From assembly GCF_021869765.1 (NCBI RefSeq), contig NZ_CP084580.1:4898001-4962000 (forward strand): a DNA stretch of 64,000 nt, read 5' to 3'. Below are positions 9,133 through 17,731 of the stretch, piece by piece. The notes below the pieces were generated by a model. That model searched no databases. It was not told the DNA's origin and was given only the letters and a program-made list of their open reading frames with translations. Within the stretch, counting starts at the first letter, position 1, and each line of letters opens with the position of its first letter. Made by a program: the position numbers and the translations under genes. This DNA is from Chryseobacterium sp. MEBOG06. Lineage in GTDB: Bacteria > Bacteroidota > Bacteroidia > Flavobacteriales > Weeksellaceae.

Positions 9133-10245
9133 ATGAATTTCCTCAGACTTCCTTTTCTTGTCAAGCTTACGCTCGTCGTTATTTCCATTATTGGACTTGG
9201 CTATCTTCTGGCGCTAGGACAGAGTATTTTGGCTCCGTTTTTCCTTGCATTCCTTATGGCTATGCTTTTTTTACCGGCAGCAACTTTTATGGAAAGAAAA
9301 CTAAGGTTTCCAAGATCCATATCCACGATGACCTCGGTCTTCATTATGCTGATCATATTAGGCGGACTGATTTATTTCTTCAGTTCACAATTATCGGATT
9401 TCAGTAAAGATCTCCCTCATCTCAAAGAGCAGTTTACCACTGTATTTGACAGCCTTCAGCACTGGGTTTCTAAAAAGTTCAACGTAAAGGTGGATGAACA
9501 GGTAGACTACATTAACCAGGGAGTAAATAAACTTCTGTCTTCTTCGGGAGCTATTTTAGGCTTTACATTTGGAATTTTTTCAACCGGATTTGGATTTATT
9601 ATATTTTTCACTCTGTTTTTTATCTTTATCTTAAATTACAGAAGACTTCTGAACGGCTTTATCGTCACTGTTTTTAATGAAAGACATAAAGCAAACGTAC
9701 AGGAAGCTGTAACTGAGATCCGACTTATGACCAAGAAATATATTTTCGGACTTTTTCTTCAGGTTATTATTGTCTCTACCCTTACGACTATTCTTCTTAC
9801 CGTGTTAGGTGTAAAATATGCTATTCTTTTGGCCGTACTTACCGGACTATTAAATGTAATTCCATATTTGGGAATTTTTATTTCACTTCTCATTTCCTGT
9901 TTTATAGCATTTGCAACATCCAGCCCGTCAACCTGTATTTATGTAGCAATGGGATATATTGCGGTACACGCTGTTGACGGAAATATTGTACTTCCATTTG
10001 TCGTAGGCTCAAAAGTAAAGATCAATGCATTATTTTCTTTTCTTGGAATTCTTTTAGGAGAGCATCTTTGGGGAATTGCAGGAATGTTCCTTTGTATTCC
10101 GGCCATTGCAATTATAAAAATTATCTGCGAAAGAGTGGATGGCCTGAAACCGTGGGGAAAATTGCTGGGTGAAGAACAAAAACCCAATAAAAAGAAAAAG
10201 AGCTACAAGATATCCAAAAATATTACCTTGAAAGAAATGGATTAA
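9133..10245 (+). CDS. AI-2E family transporter (PerM/TqsA-like permease)
   Basis: The 370-residue membrane protein has two closely spaced N-terminal helices (residues 8-55), another near 60-80, a soluble helical region (about 85-150), then hydrophobic helices to about 340. The family-typical segments GLLNVIPYLGIFIS and LGEHLWGIAGMFLCIPAIAI are present. The family includes TqsA and uncharacterised exporters and Na+/H+ antiporters, so the substrate is not defined. The cytoplasmic tail is Lys-rich. It is a single-gene unit between the lon terminator and a perfect 15-bp terminator. Confidence 0.88.
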   Translation: MNFLRLPFLVKLTLVVISIIGLGYLLALGQSILAPFFLAFLMAMLFLPAATFMERKLRFPRSISTMTSVFIMLIILGGLIYFFSSQLSDFSKDLPHLKEQFTTVFDSLQHWVSKKFNVKVDEQVDYINQGVNKLLSSSGAILGFTFGIFSTGFGFIIFFTLFFIFILNYRRLLNGFIVTVFNERHKANVQEAVTEIRLMTKKYIFGLFLQVIIVSTLTTILLTVLGVKYAILLAVLTGLLNVIPYLGIFISLLISCFIAFATSSPSTCIYVAMGYIAVHAVDGNIVLPFVVGSKVKINALFSFLGILLGEHLWGIAGMFLCIPAIAIIKIICERVDGLKPWGKLLGEEQKPNKKKKSYKISKNITLKEMD

Positions 10246-10310
10246 GGATTGAATAATATATGTACAATTGATAATTGATTACTCAAAAAAATCATTTCCA
10301 ATTTTTAAAT

Positions 10311-10344
10311 AAAAAAGACTGTCTTTTTCAAGACAGTCTTTTTT
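10311..10344. terminator. Bidirectional intrinsic terminator
   Basis: A perfect 15-bp stem, AAAAAAGACTGTCTT (10311-10325) with AAGACAGTCTTTTTT (10330-10344), has a TTTC loop. Its A/T flanks serve both the permease gene (plus) and the GG-leader peptide gene (minus). Confidence 0.9.
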
Positions 10345-10361
10345 ACTATTTATTATGCCAG

Positions 10362-10613
10362 TTATGGCAGTGCACAATATGGACTCATCCCATTTGCACA
10401 AGTTTGTGTACACGGAATGTAAGATTGAGTATCAGGACAATATCCCATATCTGGTCCTCCCGGCTCTACGCCTCCGCCGCCGCCCAAGCATGGGTGACCT
10501 GGTGGGATTTTACATGGACATCCTTCAGGACCAATATCGCATAGTCCAATACCTACTCCGCCCTGAATCTCTCTTAAATTTGAGCGATCTAATTTTTTAA
10601 GATTTTTCAACAT
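10362..10613 (-). CDS. Bacteriocin-like GG-leader peptide, Cys-rich
   Basis: The 83-residue product begins MLKNLKKLDRSNLREIQGG, which has the form of a double-glycine leader (cleavage after GG near residue 19). The core is rich in Gly, Pro and Cys: eight cysteines and a run of five glycines. Chryseobacterium genomes carry many small proteins with this MKNLKK-type leader, annotated as bacteriocin-like, and a second one lies at 56407-56598. Peptidase-containing ABC exporters normally cut such leaders, but none is adjacent. Even cysteine numbers suggest disulfides. Function (bacteriocin, signal or other secreted peptide) is unproven. Confidence 0.75.
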   Translation of the reverse strand: MLKNLKKLDRSNLREIQGGVGIGLCDIGPEGCPCKIPPGHPCLGGGGGVEPGGPDMGYCPDTQSYIPCTQTCANGMSPYCALP

Positions 10614-10640
10614 AATAATTTATTAGTTTAGTTTGCTTCC

Positions 10641-10648
10641 CGAATATA
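10641..10648 (-). promoter_or_regulatory. -7-like box for the GG-leader peptide gene
   Basis: The minus strand reads TATATTCG (TAnnTTTG with one change), with TTTG 16 bases further upstream, shorter than the usual spacing. It is about 28 bases before the peptide start. Confidence 0.3.
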
Positions 10649-10745
10649 GAAAAATAAAATTATACAAAACACCCCATTAACCTAACATTAACAATAAATT
10701 ATATATTTAAAATTTGAATTCAACATTCATATCCCATTTTTACTT

Positions 10746-10753
10746 TACATTTG
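10746..10753 (+). promoter_or_regulatory. -7 promoter box for the DoxX gene
   Basis: TACATTTG matches TAnnTTTG exactly and ends 17 bases before the ATG at 10771. This supports that start over the ATG at 10714. No good -33 box is seen. Confidence 0.42.
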
Positions 10754-10770
10754 ATATAAAATCATCAATC

Positions 10771-11148
10771 ATGAAAATAGTAAAATTCATTTTATGCTTA
10801 CTTTTCGGGCTTATGTTTATTAATGCCGGTTTAAACAAGTTTTTTAATTATATGCCAATGGAGAAACCTACTCCAGAGCAAATGAAACTTTTCTCTGCTT
10901 TTGGAGAAATCAGTTGGTTAATGCCTTTAGTGGGTATTGTAGAAGTCATTGGCGGATTATTATTCATTTTCCCAAAAACAAGAGCCTTAGGAGCCATTGT
11001 TATTTTACCTGTCATGGTAGGAATTGTTACCCACGTTTTCACAATGGATAAATCTCCAATGGGAATGAGCATCGCCGGGTTGATGTTCCTGATCAATCTT
11101 TGGATCATTCTTGACAACAAAGAAAAATACAAGCATTTAGTTTCATAA
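10771..11148 (+). CDS. DoxX family membrane protein
   Basis: The 125-residue protein has four predicted membrane helices (about residues 2-20, 45-65, 70-88 and 98-115). DoxX/DoxD features are visible: GLMFINAGLNKFFNYMP at the end of helix 1 and LMPLVGIVEVIGGLLFI in helix 2. DoxX-family proteins are small integral membrane proteins, some tied to quinone- or thiol-related redox; the bacterial members are mostly uncharacterised. The ATG at 10771 was chosen because the added upstream residues in the longer frame are not membrane-like and a -7 box would fall inside it. Confidence 0.85.
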   Translation: MKIVKFILCLLFGLMFINAGLNKFFNYMPMEKPTPEQMKLFSAFGEISWLMPLVGIVEVIGGLLFIFPKTRALGAIVILPVMVGIVTHVFTMDKSPMGMSIAGLMFLINLWIILDNKEKYKHLVS

Positions 11149-11153
11149 GGCTT

Positions 11154-11204
11154 CAGATATTAAGTTTCAGTTTGTAGTACCTACAAACTGAAACTTAATA
11201 TCTG
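11154..11204. repeat. Perfect 24-bp inverted repeat between convergent genes
   Basis: Bases 11154-11177 and 11181-11204 are exact reverse complements with a 3-base loop (TAC). The arm begins CAGATATTAAGTTTC. Neither side carries a clear T-run, so it is atypical as an intrinsic terminator, but its place between two convergent stops (11148 and 11216) suits transcript-end formation or processing. Confidence 0.8.
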
Positions 11205-11215
11205 TTACCTGTTCC

Positions 11216-12574
11216 CTACACAAAAGCACTGAATCCTGTAATCGATCGTCCTACGATGAGCGAGTTTATTTCTTTTGTCCCTTCATAAGAATAAATGGCT
11301 TCGGCATCGGCTACAAAACGGGCTACATCATATTCCAGCAAAATTCCGTTTCCACCCAGCACTTCTCTTGCTCTGGAAACGATATCTCGTGTTCTTAAGG
11401 TACAGAAAACTTTAGCCAGAGAAGCATGTTCATCTTTTAAAATTCCTTCATCCTGCATTTCAGATAGTCTAAAAACCATGGTCTGCATTGCTGTAAGGTT
11501 AGATAACATTTCTACCAAATGCCCCTGAATCATTTGAAAAGAAGCAATAGGTCTTCCAAATTGTTTTCTTTTTCTGGTATAATCCAGCGCACTTTCGTAA
11601 GCTCCCCTTGCACACCCTGTAGCCATCCAGGCTACTCCAGCCCGGGTCATTCGAAGAACTTTACCAGTATCTTTAAAGGAATTGGCATTCTGCAAACGGT
11701 TTTCTTCCCTTACAATACAGTCTTTTAACGTTATCAATCCATTCTGGACAATCCTCAAGGCCATTTTCCCTTTGATTTTCTCTACCGAATATCCGGGATT
11801 ATCTTTTTCCACAATAAAACCTTTCACTTCCCCACTGTCTAAATCTCTTGCCCAAATAATGATAAGATCAGCAAAAGTTGCATTACCAATCCATTTTTTC
11901 TGACCATTAAGTACCCAGCCGTCTTCTGTTTTTTTACAGGTTACTGTAAGACCACCTGCGGCTCCTGAACCTACTTCAGGCTCTGTAAGACCGAAAGCTC
12001 CAATTTTTTCAAATTTCTGCATCTGTGGAAGCCACTTTTGTTTTTGTTCTTCTGAACCACAGATGTAAATAGAACCCATTGCCAATCCAGATTGCACGCC
12101 AAAAAATGTAGCGATAGAGGCATCTATTCTTGCCATTTCCATTGCGATAACACCTTCCATCAGAAAAGGCATACCCGGACAGCCATAGCCTTCATAGGTC
12201 ACTCCGCAGATATTAAGCTTCTGAAATTTAGGGATCAATTCAAAAGGAAATTCATCTCTCAGCCAGTAATGATTGACCAAGGGTTTCACTTCTTTCTCCA
12301 TAAAATCTCTTACCTTAAGCTGAATCTCTCTCTGTTCGGGACTAAGGGTATGGTAAATATCATAAAAATCACCATCAATAGGCGGGAGTTCTTTCTTTTT
12401 CTTTTCCGGATCAAGCATTTTCATAATACCGGAAAGCTGCTTATCATCCAGTTTAGAAAAATTCTGCATCAGTTTTGGTAAATCTACTTTGTTAGAAATG
12501 GAACTCAGCTGATCAAAATCTATGGATCTAAATAATTCTATTGCGTTTCTGATTTTGGAAAAGGTATTCGACAT
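11216..12574 (-). CDS. Acyl-CoA dehydrogenase family protein, glutaryl-CoA dehydrogenase-like
   Basis: The 452-residue flavoenzyme has the usual ACAD layout after an N-terminal extension of about 60 residues. FAD/substrate signatures are AFGLTEPEVGSGA near residue 195 and WVLNGQKKWIGNA near 215. The C-terminal helical domain has RKQFGRPIASFQMIQGHLVEM and LGGNGILLEYDVARF, and the glutamate in YSYEGTKEINSLIVGR near 430 sits where glutaryl-CoA dehydrogenases and short-chain oxidases have the catalytic base. It probably oxidises a short acyl-CoA in amino-acid breakdown; glutaryl-CoA is the likeliest substrate, but oxidation without decarboxylation cannot be excluded. Transcribed alone. Confidence 0.85.
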   Translation of the reverse strand: MSNTFSKIRNAIELFRSIDFDQLSSISNKVDLPKLMQNFSKLDDKQLSGIMKMLDPEKKKKELPPIDGDFYDIYHTLSPEQREIQLKVRDFMEKEVKPLVNHYWLRDEFPFELIPKFQKLNICGVTYEGYGCPGMPFLMEGVIAMEMARIDASIATFFGVQSGLAMGSIYICGSEEQKQKWLPQMQKFEKIGAFGLTEPEVGSGAAGGLTVTCKKTEDGWVLNGQKKWIGNATFADLIIIWARDLDSGEVKGFIVEKDNPGYSVEKIKGKMALRIVQNGLITLKDCIVREENRLQNANSFKDTGKVLRMTRAGVAWMATGCARGAYESALDYTRKRKQFGRPIASFQMIQGHLVEMLSNLTAMQTMVFRLSEMQDEGILKDEHASLAKVFCTLRTRDIVSRAREVLGGNGILLEYDVARFVADAEAIYSYEGTKEINSLIVGRSITGFSAFV

Positions 12575-12707
12575 ATTAATATATTGTAATTGGGTTTGTA
12601 AAATACAAGCAAAAACTGCTCCGAAAATAACCAGAAAACAGCATTATTATTTTACAAAACACTCAACCACAATCGATTAAATTACAATATTCCATTTACA
12701 TTTTTTT

Positions 12708-12715
12708 TACTTTTG
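12708..12715 (+). promoter_or_regulatory. -7 promoter box for the DUF4349 gene
   Basis: TACTTTTG is an exact TAnnTTTG match, 67 bases before the ATG at 12783. Confidence 0.35.
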
Positions 12716-12782
12716 ATTTTCAAGCGTTACAAAAGATCCTGACTGAACTTTGACCCAAGCAAAAACATTAAAAATAAACGCT

Positions 12783-13694
12783 ATGAAAACCACTTACATT
12801 AAATTATCTCTATCTGCTGTTCTTTTATTAGGCATATATTCATGTAAAAAAGGCGAAGTTTCTTCTAAAGATCTTGAAGCCTATGCTACTACAGATTCAG
12901 CAACGGCAGTTATATCAGACAGCATCTCATCTGTCGCAGATATGAAAGTAAAAGACAAACAGTTCATCAAGACTGCGGATGTCAATATGGAAGTAAAAGA
13001 TGTGTACAATGCAACCATCGCTATTGAAAAATCGGTTCAGGAGCTTGGAGGATTTGTTACCAACAGCAATCTTCAAAGCAATGTGGTTTCTGAAAACACC
13101 TACAACACTTCTAATGAAGAAGCTATGCTGGTTAAAAAATTTCAGACAGAAAATACAATGCAGGTGCGTATTCCGACTGAAAAACTAGGTGAACTTTTAA
13201 CAGCAATCAATACGAACAAATTATTTCTTAATTCCAGATCTATTAATGCGAAAGATGTGACTGCCAATATCAAATATTCGGAACTTGAAGGGAAAAGAAA
13301 TCAAAAAACCTCTGAAAATATCAGCAAGCTTAAAACCAATAAGGATAAAGTAATCTTACACGATGAGAATATGTCTGAAGGGAATCTTCAAAAGCTATCA
13401 AGTATGAATATGACAGACGATCTCAAATACAGCACCATTCAGATTTACATCAAAGAACCTCAATTGCGTATTGCAGAAATTGCTGTTACCAACACGACAA
13501 GCATTGATAATAAATATAAATACAATTTCATTTATGACGCAAAGGATGGCTTTGTCTATGGATTCTACTTGATCCAGAAAATCATAGTGGTTCTTATCAA
13601 CATCTGGCCAATCCTATTAATTGCAGCTGCCATGATCTATTTCCTAAGAAAAAGAAGAGTTTCAAAACCTGAACAGCCAAAAATTCAAGAATAA
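12783..13694 (+). CDS. DUF4349 domain lipoprotein
   Basis: The 303-residue product has a lipoprotein signal (LLLGIYSC, lipidated Cys near residue 21). A DUF4349 domain (about residues 58-280) opens KQFIKTADVNMEVKDV, and a C-terminal membrane helix (IWPILLIAAAMIYFL) with a basic tail follows. The domain is often found in envelope proteins next to sigma/anti-sigma genes; its function is unknown. A lipidated N-terminus plus a C-terminal helix would tether it twice. The ATG at 12783 was chosen because the signal peptide begins there (MKTTYIKL); an in-frame ATG at 12750 would add a non-signal extension. An intrinsic terminator follows. Confidence 0.85.
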   Translation: MKTTYIKLSLSAVLLLGIYSCKKGEVSSKDLEAYATTDSATAVISDSISSVADMKVKDKQFIKTADVNMEVKDVYNATIAIEKSVQELGGFVTNSNLQSNVVSENTYNTSNEEAMLVKKFQTENTMQVRIPTEKLGELLTAINTNKLFLNSRSINAKDVTANIKYSELEGKRNQKTSENISKLKTNKDKVILHDENMSEGNLQKLSSMNMTDDLKYSTIQIYIKEPQLRIAEIAVTNTTSIDNKYKYNFIYDAKDGFVYGFYLIQKIIVVLINIWPILLIAAAMIYFLRKRRVSKPEQPKIQE

Positions 13695-13737
13695 AAAAAC
13701 CTAACCAATTGGTTATCATCGTAATTTCAGATGTTAC

Positions 13738-13769
13738 AACCTCCTTTTCCGGGAGGTTTTTATTTTTTT
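13738..13769 (+). terminator. Intrinsic terminator after the DUF4349 gene
   Basis: AACCTCC (13738-13744) pairs with GGAGGTT (13752-13758) over a 7-base loop and is followed by a T-rich run. Confidence 0.85.
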
Positions 13770-13846
13770 CAAAAAAAACTGTAACGAATATAACTCTTGT
13801 TTTACATACTGTTTAAAATAACTTAAAAATCAAAAAAAATAATAGT

Positions 13847-14725
13847 ATGAAAAATTTAGTAAAACTTGGGTTCGCAGCATTATTATCAATGAGTTCTTCC
13901 ATAACTGCAACAGCACAGAGTAAGGAGACTCCCAACAGTAACAGTCTGCTTTGGGAGGTTACCGGCAATGGTCTTTCTAAGCCATCTTATATTACCGGAA
14001 CTTTTCATATCTTATGCAGTAAAGATTTTGAGATCAAATCTAAAGTACTCAAAGCCCTTGAAAAATCAGATAACTTTGTAATGGAAGTTAATTATACAGA
14101 TCCCGTCGAGATGGCAACACTACAGAAAATGTATCAGACTGATAAGAAAATCTCTGATCAGCTTTCTCCAAATGAAGCGAAAGAACTGGATAACATTCTA
14201 ACCGATTACGGAACTACCCTTGAAAGCATAGACACTTCAAGCCCTCAGGCTCTTTATGCTCTTCTTGCGGCCAAAGCAACCCCATGTCCTCAGACTGAAA
14301 TAAAACTCTATGAAATGGAACTTCTGAAAAAGGCAATGAAAGATAAAAAGAACATTAAAGGGCTGGAAAAGGTAGAGGAGCAGATGAAATCCATCAACGA
14401 AGCTTATGATCTGAGGAGCACTATCTCACAGCTAAAAATGGGTAAGGAATATGAAATTTTATTCAGACAGATGATAGAAGCTTTTAAAAATGAAAATACA
14501 CAATCACTATACACTCTTTTCAAGGATGAAAGATTTATGAATGCCCGGCAGGAAAAGGCGATGCTCACCAACAGAAATAAAAACTGGGTAAAAATAATGC
14601 CGGAAATAATGAAAGATAAAAGTTCTTTCTTTGCAGTAGGCGGTTCACATCTAATGGGTGAAAACGGAATTATCCCTCTTCTACAGTCTAAAGGCTATAC
14701 GGTAAAACCTGTCTCTGGTCTATAA
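13847..14725 (+). CDS. TraB/GumN family protein
   Basis: The 292-residue product has a signal peptide (cleavage likely after ATAQS near residue 25). The two conserved TraB/GumN segments are present: LSKPSYITGTFHILCSKDF near residue 45, with the GTxH motif, and FAVGGSHLMGENGIIPLL near the C-terminus, with GGxHL. These motifs resemble a Tiki-type metalloprotease fold, so a zinc- or metal-dependent peptidase is possible but unproven. The bacterial family is poorly characterised. The ECF sigma gene starts 24 bases downstream, suggesting co-transcription. Confidence 0.85.
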   Translation: MKNLVKLGFAALLSMSSSITATAQSKETPNSNSLLWEVTGNGLSKPSYITGTFHILCSKDFEIKSKVLKALEKSDNFVMEVNYTDPVEMATLQKMYQTDKKISDQLSPNEAKELDNILTDYGTTLESIDTSSPQALYALLAAKATPCPQTEIKLYEMELLKKAMKDKKNIKGLEKVEEQMKSINEAYDLRSTISQLKMGKEYEILFRQMIEAFKNENTQSLYTLFKDERFMNARQEKAMLTNRNKNWVKIMPEIMKDKSSFFAVGGSHLMGENGIIPLLQSKGYTVKPVSGL

Positions 14726-14749
14726 TAGTAATCAAACCATGAAACTATT

Positions 14750-15259
14750 GTGAGTAATTCAACTGAAACTGCTTTTTTACAGCTTGTCAACCAGCATAAA
14801 GGCATTTTATACAAAGCCTCCCGCATCTATGCCGATTCTATAGAGGACCGGGAAGACCTTCAGCAGGAAATTCTTATCCAACTCTGGAAATCCTACCAGA
14901 CTTTCAAAGGGAATAGTGAGTTTTCCACCTGGATGTATCGTGTGGCAATCAATACTGCTATTACTTTTTTAAAAAAAGAAAAGCAGAGAACCAATAATCA
15001 TACAGATACTGCTCATCATTTTGAAGTTCAGCAAGAAGATTATAATCCTGCAAAAGATAAGCAACTGGAAATCTTTTACAATGCAGTCCAGCAGTTGAAT
15101 TCTTTAGAGAAAGCCGTTATATTTTATTTCATGGAAGGGATGTCTCATAAAGAGATTGGAAACAACCTCGGGCTCAGTGAAGGAAACACCCGTGTAAAAC
15201 TCAACAGAACAAAAGAAAAAATACAGCAAATCATAAAAAAATCAGGCCATGAACTTTGA
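14750..15259 (+). CDS. ECF-type RNA polymerase sigma factor
   Basis: The 169-residue protein has sigma region 2 (DREDLQQEILIQLWKSY near residues 30-50 and FSTWMYRVAINTAITFLKK near 60-80) and region 4 with the helix-turn-helix MSHKEIGNNLGLSEGNTRVKL (about 128-150). ECF factors redirect RNA polymerase in response to envelope or other signals. Start is GTG at 14750; the ATG at 14739 runs into a stop. Its last 11 bases overlap the next gene, implying translational coupling with that membrane protein, the likely anti-sigma or sensor. Confidence 0.92.
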   Translation: MSNSTETAFLQLVNQHKGILYKASRIYADSIEDREDLQQEILIQLWKSYQTFKGNSEFSTWMYRVAINTAITFLKKEKQRTNNHTDTAHHFEVQQEDYNPAKDKQLEIFYNAVQQLNSLEKAVIFYFMEGMSHKEIGNNLGLSEGNTRVKLNRTKEKIQQIIKKSGHEL

Positions 15260-15845
15260 CCAATTAAAAGAACAATGGAATAATGAAGACAGTAACGTCA
15301 CTATTCCTGATAGCATAAAACAATTAAAGGAGAGCAAACATCCTATAGAAAAAATTCAAAAAAGCATGAAAAAAGAATTTCCAATGCAGATTCTTGCCAT
15401 CATCCTTATGGGATTCTTCCCGCTTCAGTTTGGATTTCCAGTTTCACAGTACATTATCTACTATATATCCTATACAATGATGATTGTAATATCCTCCTAT
15501 TATCTGTTTGGATTTTATAAATTCTACAGACAAACTGAACTTTATACTGGAAATACCAAGAACAGTCTTTGGAAAATCTATCACGAGCTTAGATTAAATA
15601 TGGAAAGATATCAGTCATTTGGCTTTTTATTACTGCCTCACTTCCTTATCACTATTGGATTGTTTATCTATAATATTTTGGAAAAGAAAGGCCATGGCCT
15701 GTCCAACTCAAATCAGTTCTTTTTAATAATTGCTGTTTTGATGGGAACGCTTTTATTAGTGGCAAGTATAGTTTCATGGACAAAATATATCTATGGACAT
15801 CAGGCCAAGCAATTGGAAACCATCTTAAATGAAATGGATGAATAA
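15249..15845 (+). CDS. Membrane protein coupled to the ECF sigma factor (putative anti-sigma)
   Basis: The 198-residue protein starts with a soluble stretch of about 45 residues (MNFDQLKEQWNNEDSNVTIP), followed by four membrane helices (about 47-66, 70-92, 122-142 and 154-176). Its N-terminal segment and its overlap with the sigma gene are what one expects of an anti-sigma factor, but no zinc-binding HxxxCxxC motif is visible. The name is therefore context only. A hairpin terminator follows. Confidence 0.7.
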   Translation: MNFDQLKEQWNNEDSNVTIPDSIKQLKESKHPIEKIQKSMKKEFPMQILAIILMGFFPLQFGFPVSQYIIYYISYTMMIVISSYYLFGFYKFYRQTELYTGNTKNSLWKIYHELRLNMERYQSFGFLLLPHFLITIGLFIYNILEKKGHGLSNSNQFFLIIAVLMGTLLLVASIVSWTKYIYGHQAKQLETILNEMDE

Positions 15846-15880
15846 TATTTAAAGTATCTTTTATAAACATAAAAAATGAA

Positions 15881-15910
15881 CCTCAGAACATTTCTGGGGC
15901 TTTGTTTTTT
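15881..15910 (+). terminator. Intrinsic terminator of the sigma operon
   Basis: CCTCAGAA (15881-15888) pairs with TTCTGGGG (15892-15899) using one U-G pair across a CAT loop, and a T-run follows. Confidence 0.8.
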
Positions 15911-15930
15911 AAAAAATTGTTATTTATACT

Positions 15931-15969
15931 CCTCAAATTTATCTGAGGTTTTATTTTTCCTTAAATTTG
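15931..15969 (+). promoter_or_regulatory. Hairpin and -7 box before pgi
   Basis: TAAATTTG at 15962-15969 is an exact TAnnTTTG box; TTTA at 15938-15941 lies 20 bases upstream at the -33 position. A small hairpin CCTCA/TGAGG (15931-15948) overlaps the -33 region. The predicted leader before the pgi ATG is about 75 bases. Confidence 0.42.
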
Positions 15970-16050
15970 CCAATCAGAAATAAATCATTATGGATTTTTA
16001 GGTATTATGATCCGATACATGGTTTTCTGAACACTATAAATTCCTGAAAT

Positions 16051-17691
16051 ATGCTATCAAAAATAAATCCTATACAAACTAACAGCTGGAAAGCTCTTGA
16101 TGAACATTTTGCCGGAAATGACTTTGACCTGAGAAGTCTGTTCCAATATAATCCAACCCGCTTTGAAGAGTTCTCTTTACAAAAAGACAATTATCTTTTT
16201 GATTATTCTAAAAACTTAATTGATTCCAGAACGAAGGAACTTTTATTACAACTGGCTGAAGAATGCCAGTTGAAGGATTCTATCACCAGAATGTTTTCCG
16301 GAGACAAGATCAATGAAACAGAAGGAAGAGCAGTTTTGCATACAGCATTGAGGGATTTTTCAGATCGTGAGATTCTTGTAGATGGTGAAAATATCAAACC
16401 ACAGATCAAGAATGTTCTTGAACATATGAAAACGTTTTCTGAAAAAATCATTTCAGGAGAACATAAAGGTTTTAGCGGTAAAGCGATCACTGATGTTGTC
16501 AACATCGGTATCGGAGGTTCAGACTTAGGACCTGTGATGGTTTGCTCTGCATTAAAACATTTTAAAACAAGACTGGATGTTCACTTTGTTTCCAATGTGG
16601 ACGGAAATCATATTGCAGAAGTTGTTAAAAACTTAAATCCGGAAACTACTCTATTCATCATTGCTTCTAAAACGTTTACTACTCAGGAAACGATGACCAA
16701 TGCAAATTCTGCAAAAGACTGGTTCCTTAAAGCTGGAAAACAGGAAGATGTAGCAAAGCACTTTGTAGCTTTATCCACTAATATTGAAGCTGTTAAACAG
16801 TTCGGAATCGCAGAAGAGAACATTTTCGAATTCTGGGACTGGGTAGGCGGAAGATATTCACTTTGGAGTGCTATCGGATTAAGCATTGTTCTTTCCGTAG
16901 GATATGAAAACTTCGAACAGCTTTTGAAAGGAGCTTTTGATACTGACCAACACTTCCAGACTGCAGATTTCTCTGAAAATGTTCCTGTATTAATGGGACT
17001 TCTTGGAATCTGGTATCGTAATTTCTACGCAGCAACAACTTATGCAATCTTACCTTACTCTCAGTATCTGGACAGATTTGCTGCTTATCTTCAGCAGGGA
17101 GATATGGAAAGCAATGGAAAATGTGTAGACAGAAACGGTGAATTCGTAGAATATGAAACAGGACCAATTATCTGGGGAGAGCCTGGTACAAACGGTCAGC
17201 ACGCTTTCTACCAATTGATCCACCAAGGTACGGAATTGATCCCAGCAGATTTTATTGCGTATGCAAAAAGCCCTAACAAAGTTTCTGATCATCAGGATAT
17301 ATTGTTAGCGAACTTTTTCGCTCAGACTGAAGCTCTTGCCTTCGGAAAGCTGGAAGAGGAAGTTGAAGAAGAACTTAGAGGTGCAGGAAAATCTGACGAA
17401 GAAATAGACAGATTGATCAATTTCAAAATCTTCCACGGAAACACTCCTACCAACTCCATATTATTCAAAGAATTAACTCCTTTTTCACTAGGACAATTAA
17501 TCGCCATGTATGAGCACAAAATCTTTGTACAGGGTGTCATCTGGAACATTTTCAGTTTTGATCAGTTTGGTGTGGAATTAGGTAAAGTATTAGCCAACAA
17601 AATTCTTCCTGAACTTGAAAATGATGAGGCTATCAATTCTCATGACAGTTCTACTAATGGATTGATCAGTTACTATAAAGAATTTAAGTAG
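16051..17691 (+). CDS. pgi: Glucose-6-phosphate isomerase
   Basis: Pgi interconverts glucose 6-phosphate and fructose 6-phosphate in glycolysis and gluconeogenesis. The 546-residue product is of normal length for the long (eukaryote/gamma-proteobacterial) form. Signatures are VVNIGIGGSDLGPVMV near residue 150, FIIASKTFTTQETM near 208, WVGGRYSLWSAIGLSI near 267, QGDMESNGK near 350 with the catalytic glutamate, and NGQHAFYQLIHQGTELIP near 380. The start ATG at 16051 gives the usual N-terminus. folD begins 40 bases later on the same strand, so the two may be co-transcribed. Confidence 0.97.
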   Translation: MLSKINPIQTNSWKALDEHFAGNDFDLRSLFQYNPTRFEEFSLQKDNYLFDYSKNLIDSRTKELLLQLAEECQLKDSITRMFSGDKINETEGRAVLHTALRDFSDREILVDGENIKPQIKNVLEHMKTFSEKIISGEHKGFSGKAITDVVNIGIGGSDLGPVMVCSALKHFKTRLDVHFVSNVDGNHIAEVVKNLNPETTLFIIASKTFTTQETMTNANSAKDWFLKAGKQEDVAKHFVALSTNIEAVKQFGIAEENIFEFWDWVGGRYSLWSAIGLSIVLSVGYENFEQLLKGAFDTDQHFQTADFSENVPVLMGLLGIWYRNFYAATTYAILPYSQYLDRFAAYLQQGDMESNGKCVDRNGEFVEYETGPIIWGEPGTNGQHAFYQLIHQGTELIPADFIAYAKSPNKVSDHQDILLANFFAQTEALAFGKLEEEVEEELRGAGKSDEEIDRLINFKIFHGNTPTNSILFKELTPFSLGQLIAMYEHKIFVQGVIWNIFSFDQFGVELGKVLANKILPELENDEAINSHDSSTNGLISYYKEFK

Positions 17692-17731
17692 TAAAAAGTA
17701 AAAATAAATCTAATAAAGTAATAAAAGTAAA

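Noticed and set aside
10275..10600. Plus-strand frames opposite the GG-leader peptide
   Set aside because: The minus frame has a recognisable leader, promoter box and terminator; the plus frames are its antisense shadow.
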